DNA of 17,500 nt from Glandiceps talaboti (lineage: Eukaryota; Hemichordata; Enteropneusta; Spengelidae), in NCBI RefSeq assembly GCF_964340395.1, contig NC_135560.1, positions 22,074,175 to 22,091,674 of the forward strand, read 5' to 3'. This document shows positions 1-17,500 of this stretch, piece by piece; position 1 is the stretch's first letter, and every line of letters starts with the position of its first letter. The notes below the pieces were generated by a model. It was not told the DNA's origin. It searched no databases and worked only from the letters and a program-made list of their open reading frames with translations. A program made the position numbers and the translations under genes.

Positions 1-289
1 GGAATTTTATCAGCTGAGACAATAGAGATAAGTTTACCTTTGTTTATACGCATTTTTCCCCCAGATATTCTCAGTCGCATCGTTGCAGACTAGATGATTG
101 GTTTGACAGGTCAACTGTTTTGTATTTTGTTAGACGGATCCCCTCCCTCCTCACATTCCCAGGGTGTTCATTAAAACCCAAGCTCTATACAAAGTAACGT
201 ACGGTACGAGCTATGTCAGTCGCAAATTTAAACTCCTATACATGAAATAGTTTGGTGTGTGAAATTCACATAAGGATCATTTCATTTAC
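1..289 (-). other. Partial intron of the EMI-EGF gene
   Basis: Begins with the gtaaat donor of EGF exon 2 and runs off the left edge. No further EGF-like exon is recognisable here; the next exon must lie outside the window. Confidence 0.6.
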
Positions 290-391
290 CTTCTGTTGTG
301 CATGTTTGACGAATGTGTCCTGTATAACAGAAACATGTGTTTCGAGCAATACAAAATCCGTTGTCATCACCACATGGAGGGTCACACAGAG
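290..391 (-). CDS. EMI-EGF gene: EGF-like domain 2 exon
   Basis: A symmetrical phase 1-1 exon of 102 bp with acceptor cctttccag and donor gtaaat (284-289). Joined in phase to the previous exon it reads SDPLCDPPCGDDNGFCIARN, then TCFCYTG and a final TC. The six cysteines (residues 133, 137, 144, 150, 152, 161) follow C-x3-C-x6-C-x5-C-x-C-x8-C. The domain resembles EGF-like 1 (shared DPPC/NPPC and TCxC), suggesting exon duplication. A downstream exon in phase 1 must exist to the left of the window. Confidence 0.8.
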
Positions 392-3049
392 CTGGAAAGG
401 ATCAAAACTAATTAAAGGGGAACAGTATGTAACCTGGTTCAGTTGTTTTTCGATTAAAGCAAATAAACAAACGTTAACGTACAACATACTAAAACGCATT
501 TAAAAGGAAATATGCATCAACATAACAAGAACAAACTGAAGGTGATTGGTAAGCGAAACTGACGTTTCTCGAATTTTTGGTAACCAAAAAATTACGTCAG
601 TGTGTTATATTATATTATAATCCTATCTGAATAACTGATAATGACACTACCAGAAGCTAAATATGATTTAACATGTCTTAGTGGTTAGAATAACACTCAG
701 TATTTCAAAATTAAACAAAAGTAACCAACAAATAGCTTTAAGTTACAGACTATGACCCTTAATAAAGAAGAGTTTTAAAGACAACTGTGTGATGTGAGCA
801 CTGGAAAACTAAAGTTAAATATTGCTATTTATAATTATTACAACGCCATACGTTTGAAGGTACTTTCGGCACTAAAATTCGTAATGGAAATTTGTTACGG
901 TTTCACGAGATTTACTTATTTATACATTTATTTATTTATTCATTCATTCATTCGTTCATTCATTCATTCAGTCGGTCGGTCGGTCGGTCGGTCATTCAGT
1001 CAGTCAGTCAGTCAGTCAGTCGGTCGGTCAGTCAGTCAGTCATTCATTCATTGAAAAAACAAGCATGACTTTTGTCGTTAAATATGCAAATTGATTAGAA
1101 CAATAAAGGTAGATAGTAAAGAAAAAAGAGACATATTTGTTATAGAACTTACGATCTGAACATGTAGAACCAGTGTATAAAGGATCACATATGCAAGTGT
1201 CAAAACCTACACACAGACCATTGACACATGGAGGGTTGCAAGACGGAAGTCCTGTACAAAAGATTCGTATCCAATGCAAAATGTTATAACTTTTTAAACT
1301 TATAATTTCAAATGTAGAATCACAGAGGGTACATTTGACTGTTTTCGCAAATTAAGTCTCTTTAACTTCTAACTTAAGATAAATATGCAATACCTTGAAG
1401 TACTCGTATTATATTTTAGTACATGACAGTGTGGATAGATTATATGTTAACGAATACTTCAAATAGTTTTATCACCTTGTAAACCGGTCTCGTTTGATTG
1501 ATTGATTGTATGCATTGCTCGACAAAAAAAATGTGTAAATCAATCATCAGGAGGTCTCACACAATTATGACAAATCTCGTCTGACTTATCTCATCAAATG
1601 CTATCAATGATGAAATAAATATCAAAGTCTTTGATAAATGTATAATTAATGTGTTGTGCCAATATGTTAGTAAACTCTAGCATATCCAGCGCCAGACCCT
1701 GTAAATGATCTCTGACCTCAATTCTAAAATATCAAATTTCACAACGAAAAAAATGTGTCTAAAAAATACGCACTTCGTTGTTCAAGGAGGATTATACTGT
1801 ACACATCCTTTCATCGGTACAAAAAAGTAAACATTGTGTCATAAAGCATACATTAGATATACTGGCTAAAAAATACCGAAATTGCTATCACATACCCGGA
1901 CTGCACCAGAGACTAGATCCTCCAGACCCCCAATCACGTTTACCTCGACCTCTCCCCTCAGACTCGTCACAACAGTAATACTCTGTTTTGTACGCTAGGC
2001 GAGATTGGGTTCGTCTTTGTCGGTGATATTTGACACTTCAAAGGAATGGAAATAGTACAAGTAGCAGAAAGAAGACAGAGTCGAGAAACACATGATAGGA
2101 AAAGAAACCAACACTTCCATCACTTCATCAATATGACATGTTACTTGGTCTTATAATGCTTTCTGATTTCGGTTATTTTACTATGAGATAAACGTTAATT
2201 TTTCAAACAAACAAAAAACTTCTGAAAAGCCTGGTATTTGATGCGATCGAGAGACCTTGTACAATTTTGCCAATATGGCGATACACATTTACAAACATCC
2301 CGAATAACCAAATTCGCTTTGAAGCATTCCAATCAACAAAATCACATAAAAATTACATAACTACACATTCGCCCTGTTTACCACACTTCATAGGTAACGT
2401 TTAGTTGCTCGGAAATATGCAGTATATGATCACGAATGATTACGCTAGAACACAAAATGTCCTCTAAATGTCTGATGCATTATAAAGGTATATATTTGTT
2501 CCGAAAAGTATTTTTTTTTCATAAACAAAAACTGAACTATGAAGATTAAAAGTAGAATATTTCAACAGAATCCATATGGTTTGACTCTATCAAAAGTCAC
2601 TTACCTGTAGCTGGTACAAAGATCTGAATTACCCCACAGGTAGCCACCACGTGACCTGTCGCATGGTACTTGAGTGCGTTCAATTCGACTTACAGTTGTG
2701 ACTATGTCCTCGTATCGAACATAGGACACCGTCCGAGAGCACATGTTTGGCCTGTACAGGAAAGGACACGGGCAGTTAGTGTGTTACGTGGTTTTATGTA
2801 CTGTATATTGAATCGGCCAAACATCAAACTGTACACATACATTGACAATTTCTCACTTGTCGCAGTTACTTGAGTAAACACAATTCGGTACATTTTACAC
2901 CTTGCTGGATACATTACCATATTCATTATAATTACTATTTCACATTCTCAAACTTAATTACATCGCATATTAATATAAACATATTCATACCTCAATTACA
3001 TTTCATTAGAATTGATGCTTTAGTTTTTTGAGATATCGTCTTAACAGAC

Positions 3050-3087
<38 letters not shown>

Positions 3088-3143
3088 GAACAGACAGACA
3101 GACAGACAGACGGACATTTGACGGACGGACGGACGGACGGACG

Positions 3144-3203
<60 letters not shown>

Positions 3204-3915
3204 CACACACACACATACATACATACATACATACATACATACATACATACATACATACATACACACACACATACACAATATCTATAACTATATCATAACG
3301 TTCTCTTACGGAATGTAAAAACCAATGACATGATTTATTGATAAGTTGCTATTAACATGTTATACTTTATTGCATTATCTTGATGAACGATATAAAAAAA
3401 CCACTACGCCATTACAAATCATTCTGCTATCACGTAATAAAAGCAACATTTGGCAGTATATCAAGTCACTTTTGCATTTATATATCGCTAAGCTTAAAAT
3501 GACGTCGGCGTCAGTGAAAAGGCAAGCTGATACCAGGTCGTCATGTATAGGTATAGAATCATATTACATACACCAGCCTAAATCGAACCAGTGGATTTAC
3601 CAACATTGGATTAGTTTTACCACAGGTTACTAGACTAAGTGAGACGATTGACTGGCAACACATCTTACCAGAACAAATTAGACTAAACTAGGTGAAGGAA
3701 ATTGGGCAATTTGAAATTACATAAGACCTACCGTGTATACCGGTGCTGTACGAGCAGATATTGATGAACGACGGTCAGTTCCAGACACCCTAATACAAAT
3801 TGTTACTTTCAAAATGATGGTTACTTACCACTGTCCAAAGGTTGACATGGCAGGGCAGACCATGCAGCCTAATAGAAAAATTACTTTCATAGTTGTAGAC
3901 ATGTCCGCAGTCAAT
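290..3915 (-). CDS. EMI-EGF domain secreted or membrane protein gene, 5' part (partial at left edge)
   Basis: Gene-level entry. Five minus-strand exons join in phase: 3915-3829 (coding from 3902), 2751-2605, 2014-1944, 1251-1153 and 391-290, giving 164 complete codons plus one base before the last visible donor. Seen: an N-terminal hydrophobic signal peptide (residues 1 to about 23), an EMI domain (about 28-98) with cysteines 29, 55, 70 and the CC pair 88-89, then two EGF-like domains (102-128 and 133-161). Known: EMI followed by EGF repeats occurs in EGFL7/8, MEGF10/11/PEAR1/Draper-type receptors and related extracellular proteins. Inferred: it enters the secretory pathway and acts outside the cell. 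Whether a transmembrane segment follows is not visible, because the gene continues beyond position 1. It is divergent to the SLC24 gene. The family cannot be settled from this N-terminal part. Confidence 0.8.
392..1152 (-). other. Intron between EGF exons 1 and 2
   Basis: About 760 bp with no cysteine-spaced exon on the minus strand. It contains the compound TTTA/CATT/GGTC/CAGT microsatellite at 911-1052; otherwise nothing is recognised. Confidence 0.65.
911..1052. repeat. Compound tetranucleotide microsatellite
   Basis: Successive blocks of TTTA-, CATT-, GGTC- and CAGT-type tetranucleotides that interconvert by single substitutions. The open frame through it is only repeat translation. Confidence 0.95.
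1153..1251 (-). CDS. EMI-EGF gene: EGF-like domain 1 exon
   Basis: A symmetrical phase 1-1 exon of 99 bp with acceptor tttgtacag to the right and gtaagt donor at 1147-1152. It encodes one EGF-like domain, with LPSCNPPCVNG near its start and CICDPLYTGSTCSD at its end. The six cysteines (residues 102, 106, 111, 117, 119, 128) follow C-x3-C-x4-C-x5-C-x-C-x8-C. There is no D/N-x-D/N/E consensus before the first cysteine, so it is probably not of the calcium-binding type. Phase 1-1 single-domain EGF exons are the classical shuffling unit of extracellular proteins. Confidence 0.85.
1252..1943 (-). other. Intron between EMI second half and EGF 1
   Basis: About 690 bp, AT-rich. No exon, repeat array or RNA gene was recognised; splice signals at both ends fit phase 1. 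Confidence 0.6.
1944..2014 (-). CDS. EMI-EGF gene: EMI domain exon, second half
   Basis: A short 71-bp exon after acceptor gacaaag, with donor gtaaac at 1938-1943. In phase it completes the EMI domain: RRTQSRLAYKTEYYCC followed by DESEGRGRG. AYKTEYYCC matches the EMI C-terminal pattern (AYRTxYxCC). The usual PGW after the CC pair, and the extra cysteine normally found before the first EGF, are replaced by an acidic and Gly/Arg stretch. The acceptor has a weak pyrimidine tract; a longer version starting at an upstream AG would break phase with the preceding exon. It ends in phase 1, which fits the following EGF exons. Confidence 0.75.
2015..2604 (-). other. Intron inside the EMI domain
   Basis: About 590 bp separating the two EMI exons, phase 2. 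No other feature was seen. Confidence 0.6.
2605..2751 (-). CDS. EMI-EGF gene: EMI domain exon, first half
   Basis: Acceptor tttcctgtacag lies just right of 2751 and a gtaagt donor at 2599-2604. Of the three frames, two contain stops; the open one (phase 2 in, phase 2 out) encodes residues 25-74. It starts PNMCSRTVSY and ends DLCTSY plus a split Arg codon. The NxCS...SY start, the cysteine at residue 55 (VPC) and the C-T-S-Y-R end are hallmarks of the EMI domain (compare the CSTYR region of EGFL7). The phase-2 entry matches the signal-peptide exon, which places the EMI domain directly after the signal peptide, as is usual in this class. Confidence 0.8.
2752..3828 (-). other. Intron between signal-peptide and EMI exons
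   Basis: About 1.1 kb, phase 2. It contains the large compound microsatellite at 3044-3276 and no recognisable exon. Confidence 0.6.
3044..3276. repeat. Compound microsatellite (CAGA)n-(ACGG)n-(CAGA)n-(CA)n-(CATA)n
   Basis: A pure tetranucleotide array running in the order CAGA, GGAC/ACGG, CAGA, CA, CATA, CA on the plus strand. It generates several overlapping open frames (DRQT, SVCL, MYVC repeats), which are not genes. Confidence 0.95.
3829..3915 (-). CDS. EMI-EGF gene: signal-peptide exon
   Basis: The exon begins after a clear acceptor (pyrimidine-rich, ending tttccag, complement of 3916-3923) and ends at a gtaagt donor (3823-3828). The first ATG is at 3902-3900, preceded by 13 bases of 5' UTR in this exon, so a further upstream non-coding exon is implied. 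The translation MSTTMKVIFLLGCMVCPAMS continues with TFGQ and a split Trp codon. It has a Lys before a hydrophobic core (VIFLLGCMVC) and a small-residue region, a typical secretory signal peptide. A second in-frame ATG (3890-3888) could also serve. The exon ends in phase 2, exactly what the EMI exon at 2751 needs. Confidence 0.75.
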
Positions 3916-4801
3916 CTGGAAAACGACAAAGAAACATACAGATGAGTACGCACTGCTGCAGTCAGTGTAACGGCGTCAATGTTATAGGGAAAGTCAGAAA
4001 AATTAAATCCGTCATCTTACGTCTCAGCTATATTTTTAGAAACTGGAGACCGAAGTCGAAACGATGGAGTCGTTCAGATTTGCCATTATACTGTTGTTCA
4101 TCATATAAGCATCACGAAACATGGAAAATTTACCTATATTGTTGCCCAAAAAGAGCTCTGGGTTGCGCCAAACTACAGTGTGATGTTTTTTGTACGACTG
4201 ATTCTAACAATGTGTTGTTGTCACTCTCGTTACGGAGATCCGGGTTTGTTTCCGCATTCCTACAAAAAGCACCTGCACTTTATTCCTGGTTGGGTGACGC
4301 CATCGCACTATGGCCTTTAAAGTACATATCGTCTATAAATTATGCACCGTGTTTACAGCAATGATAACCTAGCTTTAAATTAAGAAACGGACGACCATAT
4401 AATAATCCATGACCAACAAAAGACAGTTTGTCGGATTTTTTGGGTAAATAGTCGATGTTTGGTTGCTTTCCCTTACACGTACACAATGATTCAGTTTGTG
4501 TTGAATTGACATTACGATGAACAGAAAGTAATTCATGGCATTCTGAATGAAGTTAGCATACACCGACACTTTATTGTAGGGGTATAAGCTCTACAACTTG
4601 ATTATTATCAACAGCCACTGTTGATTAATAGAGAAAAAAATCTAATATACATTCAAATATGACATCAAATAGAGTTATGACGTAATATTTTCGGGTTCAG
4701 CGCATTTCCGCCATTTATGCAAATATACTGAGATCCGGGTCCATTGACCGGCGCGGTTGGTTGTATACATGATGAATTGGTAAACTTTCATGCAGCTCAC
4801 G

Positions 4802-5015
4802 TTCGGTAGGGGTAAACCATTTGATTTCTGGGAGTGTGGCCCGAGGAGTTGGACCTCGTTAGGGGTAAACCATTTGATTTCTGGGAGTGTGGCTTGAGGA
4901 GTTGGACCTCGGTAGGGGTAAACCGTTTGATTTCTGGGAGTGTGGCTTGAGGAGTTGGACCTCGTTAGGGGTAAACCATTTGATTTCTGGGAGTGTGGCT
5001 TGAGGATTTGGACCC
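4802..5015. repeat. 53-bp minisatellite, about four copies
   Basis: Copies start at 4808, 4861, 4914 and 4967, an exact 53-bp step, each beginning aggggtaaac and containing tttctgggagtgtgg. They differ by only a few substitutions; the last copy decays after about 45 bases. Confidence 0.95.
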
Positions 5016-5099
5016 AATGACAATGGAATTTTTTTGATGGATGTAGCTTATTCCAAATCTAGCAAGTAATATTGAAAGTAGGCAGTAAAAGTTGAATAA

Positions 5100-5570
5100 A
5101 ATTGAAGTTTGAGGGAGCCAAGTGGGGATGTGTATGGGAGGGGGCTTTCCACCCTCCCACCCCAAGAGATTTTTGAAACTCAAGGGCTAAAAGAATGCTT
5201 TCTGGTGCTATTTTAACATGTCGGTGTAGTAACAATAAGAGTTAAACATTTGAATCAATCTCAGACCACAGTTAGTGATCTGAGAATTAATATACTAGTA
5301 CAAGGAGCCTAGGGAGTAGTGTGGGGATGTGTACCCCTGGAAAGTTTTGAAATTCAAGAACTAAAAGAACACGTTCTGATGCTATTTTAATATGTCGAGG
5401 TAGTAACAACACGTCAAAATTTGAATCAATATACAAATTAACAGTGTGAGGTGGTTTCCCCCTCCCACCCTCGATTTTTTTTTGAAATTCAAGGATTAAA
5501 AGAGTGCTTTAAATTTCTAGTGTTATTTTGTCAATGTGATAACAATACCCTGTCAAAGTACTAAATCAGG
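5100..5570. repeat. Diverged direct repeat, three copies
   Basis: The block ttttgaaa-ctcaag-ctaaaag followed by a (t/g)gctattttaa-type segment, tagtaacaa and ttgaatcaat recurs near 5170, 5345 and 5480. Copies one and two match furthest; copy three is the most degraded. Two are preceded by ccctcccaccc-type sequence. It may be an old tandem duplication or mobile-element remnant; no coding capacity was recognised. Confidence 0.7.
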
Positions 5571-7596
5571 TTAGTGTGTCTTAAGTCATTCGATTTGATT
5601 TGATGGTAATGTTTCGGGTTTTTTTTTATTCACCATCTGCCAACAGTTAGTATAAACCTTTTACAAGAACCTTGAAAAGGTTTTATAACTGTGTGGCCGC
5701 CGTAGCCGACGGCGCCAAAGACACAAGTACCTGGGAACTTGAACAATTTTTTTAGCTAATAATTTAATATTAGTTCGCTTGTAATATCGAAAGAAAACCC
5801 GAAGGTTATTGGTATTCATCGCTGCAAGAATAGTGCACTGACTATGAATATGTATTAGTATTACATATTAATGTTTCCCGATGCAAATTTATGTAAAGAG
5901 TTACAGTTTTCTTTGTTCACTGGTTTACAATATGTCTAGATCTAGACAATTACTGTCTACGTGTGACTTATATCTATGTCGAAGAACAGACACGTTTAAT
6001 ATCCCAGTCCTCAAATTCAAGTGGCGTGAAACTGTGGTGTACATTAGACAGGTAAGTAGTTGAAAAGTTGGATAATTTTTATTCCATATCAAAACTTCAA
6101 AGAGTATTTGGTTACCTAAGACCATAGGATCTAGTCTGACCGGTTTGGATAGCATAGTTATATGTTCATTATAATAACTTTTATATGTTATAATGGTAAC
6201 TGTTTGTATAGGGTGGTACATAATTGAATTGCTTGCACGATTCGTAGGTAGAAATCGATAAAACTATATATACGAAAAGGACTTCGATGCAACTATGAAG
6301 ATTTAGCAATAGTTGTTGATAACGAAGAGAACGATTCAAATCCTACAACGTGAAATGATACTAGTTAGGTATTGCCATGATAGCTTGAGATTTCGACCAC
6401 TGGCCCGGTTATATATGCCTTCACACAAATACGTAACGTTAGGCCAAAACAATTAAAAAACTGTGGGTCTTTTTTACAGTGATTAGAAACGAATGTATGA
6501 CAGCGAATCATTTATACTGACGGTAATACATTTGAGTCTGTACAGTACAGTACTACTTTATTCAGTCAATTTGATTTTTATCCCTCTGTTTGGTTTGTCT
6601 GGTGGCAAGCGATTCTTTGTTCTTAAGGTGTTATAGGTGCAGTCATCGTAACTGTTATTGCAAAAAAATAAAAGCTGTTTTTCAGTGAGCGGGCACTTTT
6701 TTTTCGATTGGTAGCGGGATGGTAGCAAACAAGAATTATGGCGGGGAAGTCAAATGGAAACCGCAAATGTCTGCCCGTTGGCTGCACCGGGGTTACTAAA
6801 CAAATTGGGCAGTGAAAGTGAAGGGTTACTCAAATATCTTGCAAACATAATGTAAAACACATTTATATAATATGATGTACATTGAACACATCTTCCCAGT
6901 CACCAATTACTTGAAGTAGCCTAAATATGTGTAGGTCGGAACAGATTTATTTTTTTCTGGCCTTAGCAAACCATATATCTACGTACATTTATACTGATAA
7001 TGTATCAAAACACGGGAGAATGTATTGACTTCTTTGATAACCAACTACAGTTTCCAAAATGAAGTTGTAAAGTTGATCATTATTAGTCACAAATTAGTTC
7101 GAGGAATTTGTTGCATTTAATATCAATTTTTTAATTTCTGCCACATTCACTGTTATTGAAGATATATTATCAACAGGTTGATACATGATAGACTTGTTAC
7201 GTATATTGGGGTACATTGTATTGATAAACTAAATATTTGATCAACTTGTTTTGGTCTACTGGTACTACAGCGCCACCTAGGTATGAAACAAGGCGAGTTG
7301 CATTGATCGCGACACTGAGAAACCGTCGACCGGAAAAGGTGCGTCCGGTTTGTATGTAATGGCATCGTTTAGTCGATCTTTATCAGGAGTTCATTTGTTT
7401 AAGACCAGTCAACATCAACTGAATATTTTATGCGTGTTTAAAGGAAGATACTCTAATAACGGGAATATAATATGCGATGAGCCTGCAGTTTCAGTGTCCA
7501 CATAACCGGGAACAACAATAAAATACCACACGACCACGAAATAATCGTACTGTTTCGGATTGTAGGTCGGCGTTGAGAATTGTCGGCGCGGAAAAG

Positions 7597-7604
7597 TCAC
7601 GTCA
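7597..7604. promoter_or_regulatory. CRE-like TCACGTCA upstream of the SLC24 start codon
   Basis: TCACGTCA differs at one position from the palindromic CRE TGACGTCA and contains the CGTCA half-site. It lies about 65 bp before the start codon, where proximal promoter or 5' UTR sequence would be expected. A chance match is quite possible. Confidence 0.2.
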
Positions 7605-7668
7605 GCATTTTCACGCGTATCGTTCAAGAGTTAAAAGTCACAACTCAGGACGGGACGGAAGTTACAAC

Positions 7669-16772
<9,104 letters not shown>

Positions 16773-16832
16773 CGTCACTGTTTCATTATTCGAAATATTT
16801 AATTCAGGTGTCATCATTTAGCTCGATAATAG

Positions 16833-16875
<43 letters not shown>

Positions 16876-17121
16876 AAGCAATGGTTACAGGATATATATA
16901 TATATTGACAAAGCAATGGTTACAGAATATAACAGCATCTTTGGATCCGTTATCTTAACGAGCGTTTGAAACTTGAACGACACTTGTACTCAGCATTTGA
17001 TTATGCAAGTCTCATATATACTGTCTTGTGCGTATCATTTACTCATATAGTAATTTCGCAAGAATTCAAATAAGAATGGCGCGTGCCCAATCCAATAGGG
17101 TTATTTACCATTTTCAATTTT
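16773..17121 (+). other. Presumed SLC24 3' UTR
   Basis: From the stop codon to the first good polyadenylation hexamer, about 350 bp. It includes an (AT)n tract (16834-16873) and a duplicated caaagcaatggttacag at 16874-16890 and 16909-16925 with a short AT run between. Confidence 0.5.
16834..16925. repeat. (AT)n tract with flanking 17-bp direct repeat
   Basis: The 17-bp word caaagcaatggttacag occurs twice, 35 bp apart, each copy next to an AT dinucleotide run; consistent with slippage duplication. Confidence 0.85.
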
Positions 17122-17127
17122 AATAAA
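17122..17127 (+). terminator. Candidate polyadenylation signal AATAAA
   Basis: A canonical hexamer about 350 bp after the stop codon, followed at 17139-17147 by a short GT-rich stretch (ttggttggc). It is the first AATAAA after the stop codon. Another site further on cannot be excluded. Confidence 0.45.
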
Positions 17128-17500
17128 CAAAATAGCAAATTGGTTGGCCGCGATCGGTAACGGATCCAGTCCTCATGTCGTTATTTAATTTTAATTAGCA
17201 CAAAGTCGGAGTTCACACTAGAAGGTCTCTAAGAGGAGCTGTACCTTCGACGATAGATTGACAACAACGACGAAGACAACAACAACAACAACAACAACAA
17301 CTTTTTCCCTATATTGAAATTTAACATCATACATGTTGGTCGAAACTTAGAGGTGCATATTTACACAAAATAGAATCAGGTGCATAAGCTAGACGTAATT
17401 TCTCAAACCAATATACTAGTATATAGTTTTCTGACATACTCGTGTGCTGAACAGAGTTTATGGCTTTACTGTTGCACTTGCGTACAATATATACATGTAT
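17128..17500. other. Downstream flank of the SLC24 gene
   Basis: About 370 bp with a (CAA)n trinucleotide array at 17261-17301. No gene was recognised. Confidence 0.5.
17261..17301. repeat. (CAA)n trinucleotide repeat
   Basis: CAA/CGA-type units become a pure CAA run over the last eight or so copies. Confidence 0.9.

Larger units (their letters stand above)
3916..7668. other. Intergenic region between divergent genes
   Basis: About 3.7 kb between the 5' end of the EMI-EGF gene (minus) and the start codon of the SLC24 gene (plus). It should hold both promoters and any 5' non-coding exons, which I cannot place. Recognisable content is the 53-bp minisatellite (4802-5015), a diverged threefold repeat (about 5100-5570) and a short GC-rich patch near 5694-5716. 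An open frame of 140 codons at 3942-4364 has no recognisable domain. Confidence 0.6.

Noticed and set aside
40-110. Possible further minus-strand exon with a gtaaac donor near 34-39
   Set aside because: Its in-phase translation lacks EGF-like cysteine spacing and the acceptor is weak.
2670-2926. Minus-strand frame containing CTGQTCALGRCPMF, which looks EGF-like
   Set aside because: It is the wrong frame of the EMI exon; it hits a stop, while the phase-2 frame joins its neighbours and matches the EMI pattern.
2992-3318. Open frames on both strands over the CAGA/CATA array
   Set aside because: Pure microsatellite translation (RQTD, SVCL, MYVC repeats).
3942-4364. Open frame of 140 codons, cysteine-rich, plus strand
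   Set aside because: It has no recognisable domain or splice partner. It lies just upstream of the EMI-EGF first visible exon, and its composition looks like chance translation.
5694-5716. GC-rich patch gccgccgtagccgacggcgc
   Set aside because: Too short and isolated to call a CpG island or promoter.

Overview
The window is animal (metazoan) nuclear DNA: AT-rich, with short exons bounded by GT/AG splice sites, long introns, and many tri-, tetra- and pentanucleotide microsatellites. Nothing bacterial is present. Repeat style and gene content suggest a marine invertebrate, perhaps a deuterostome, but the species cannot be named from sequence alone. The longest open frames are mostly microsatellite translations. 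The real genes emerge only when exons are joined by splice phase.

Left part, minus strand (about 3915 down to beyond position 1): the 5' part of a secreted or membrane EMI-EGF protein gene. Five exons fit together in phase: a signal-peptide exon (3829-3915), two exons forming one EMI domain (2605-2751 and 1944-2014), and two phase 1-1 exons each encoding one six-cysteine EGF-like domain (1153-1251 and 290-391). The gene runs off the left edge, so its C-terminal part and exact family are unknown.

Middle (3916-7668): about 3.7 kb between two divergently transcribed genes, with no recognised gene. It holds a four-copy 53-bp minisatellite and a diverged threefold repeat.

Right part, plus strand (7669-16772): a complete nine-exon SLC24 (NCKX) potassium-dependent sodium/calcium exchanger. 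The joined reading frame is 494 codons plus stop and every junction is phase-consistent. It has both alpha repeats and a short central cytoplasmic loop, and resembles the NCKX3/4/5 type more than NCKX1/2. Two features are atypical: the ion-binding aspartate equivalent to NCKX2 Asp575 is glutamate, and the alpha-2 motif reads GPATSIPD where AAGTSIPD is usual. The N-terminus lacks a hydrophobic leader.

Introns of the exchanger gene carry the most striking non-coding structure. Intron 1 contains a long imperfect foldback element (7753-8612). Intron 7 holds a (TA)n tract followed by two adjacent long palindromes. The first has perfect 75-bp arms and a 3-nt loop; each arm contains a hammerhead-ribozyme-like core, so both strands carry one. 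The second has 74-bp arms whose only two mismatches are G-U pairs in the sense transcript. The two genes have no evident functional relation beyond their head-to-head order. I see no wholly new multi-gene system; the inverted hammerhead palindrome is the best candidate for something undescribed.
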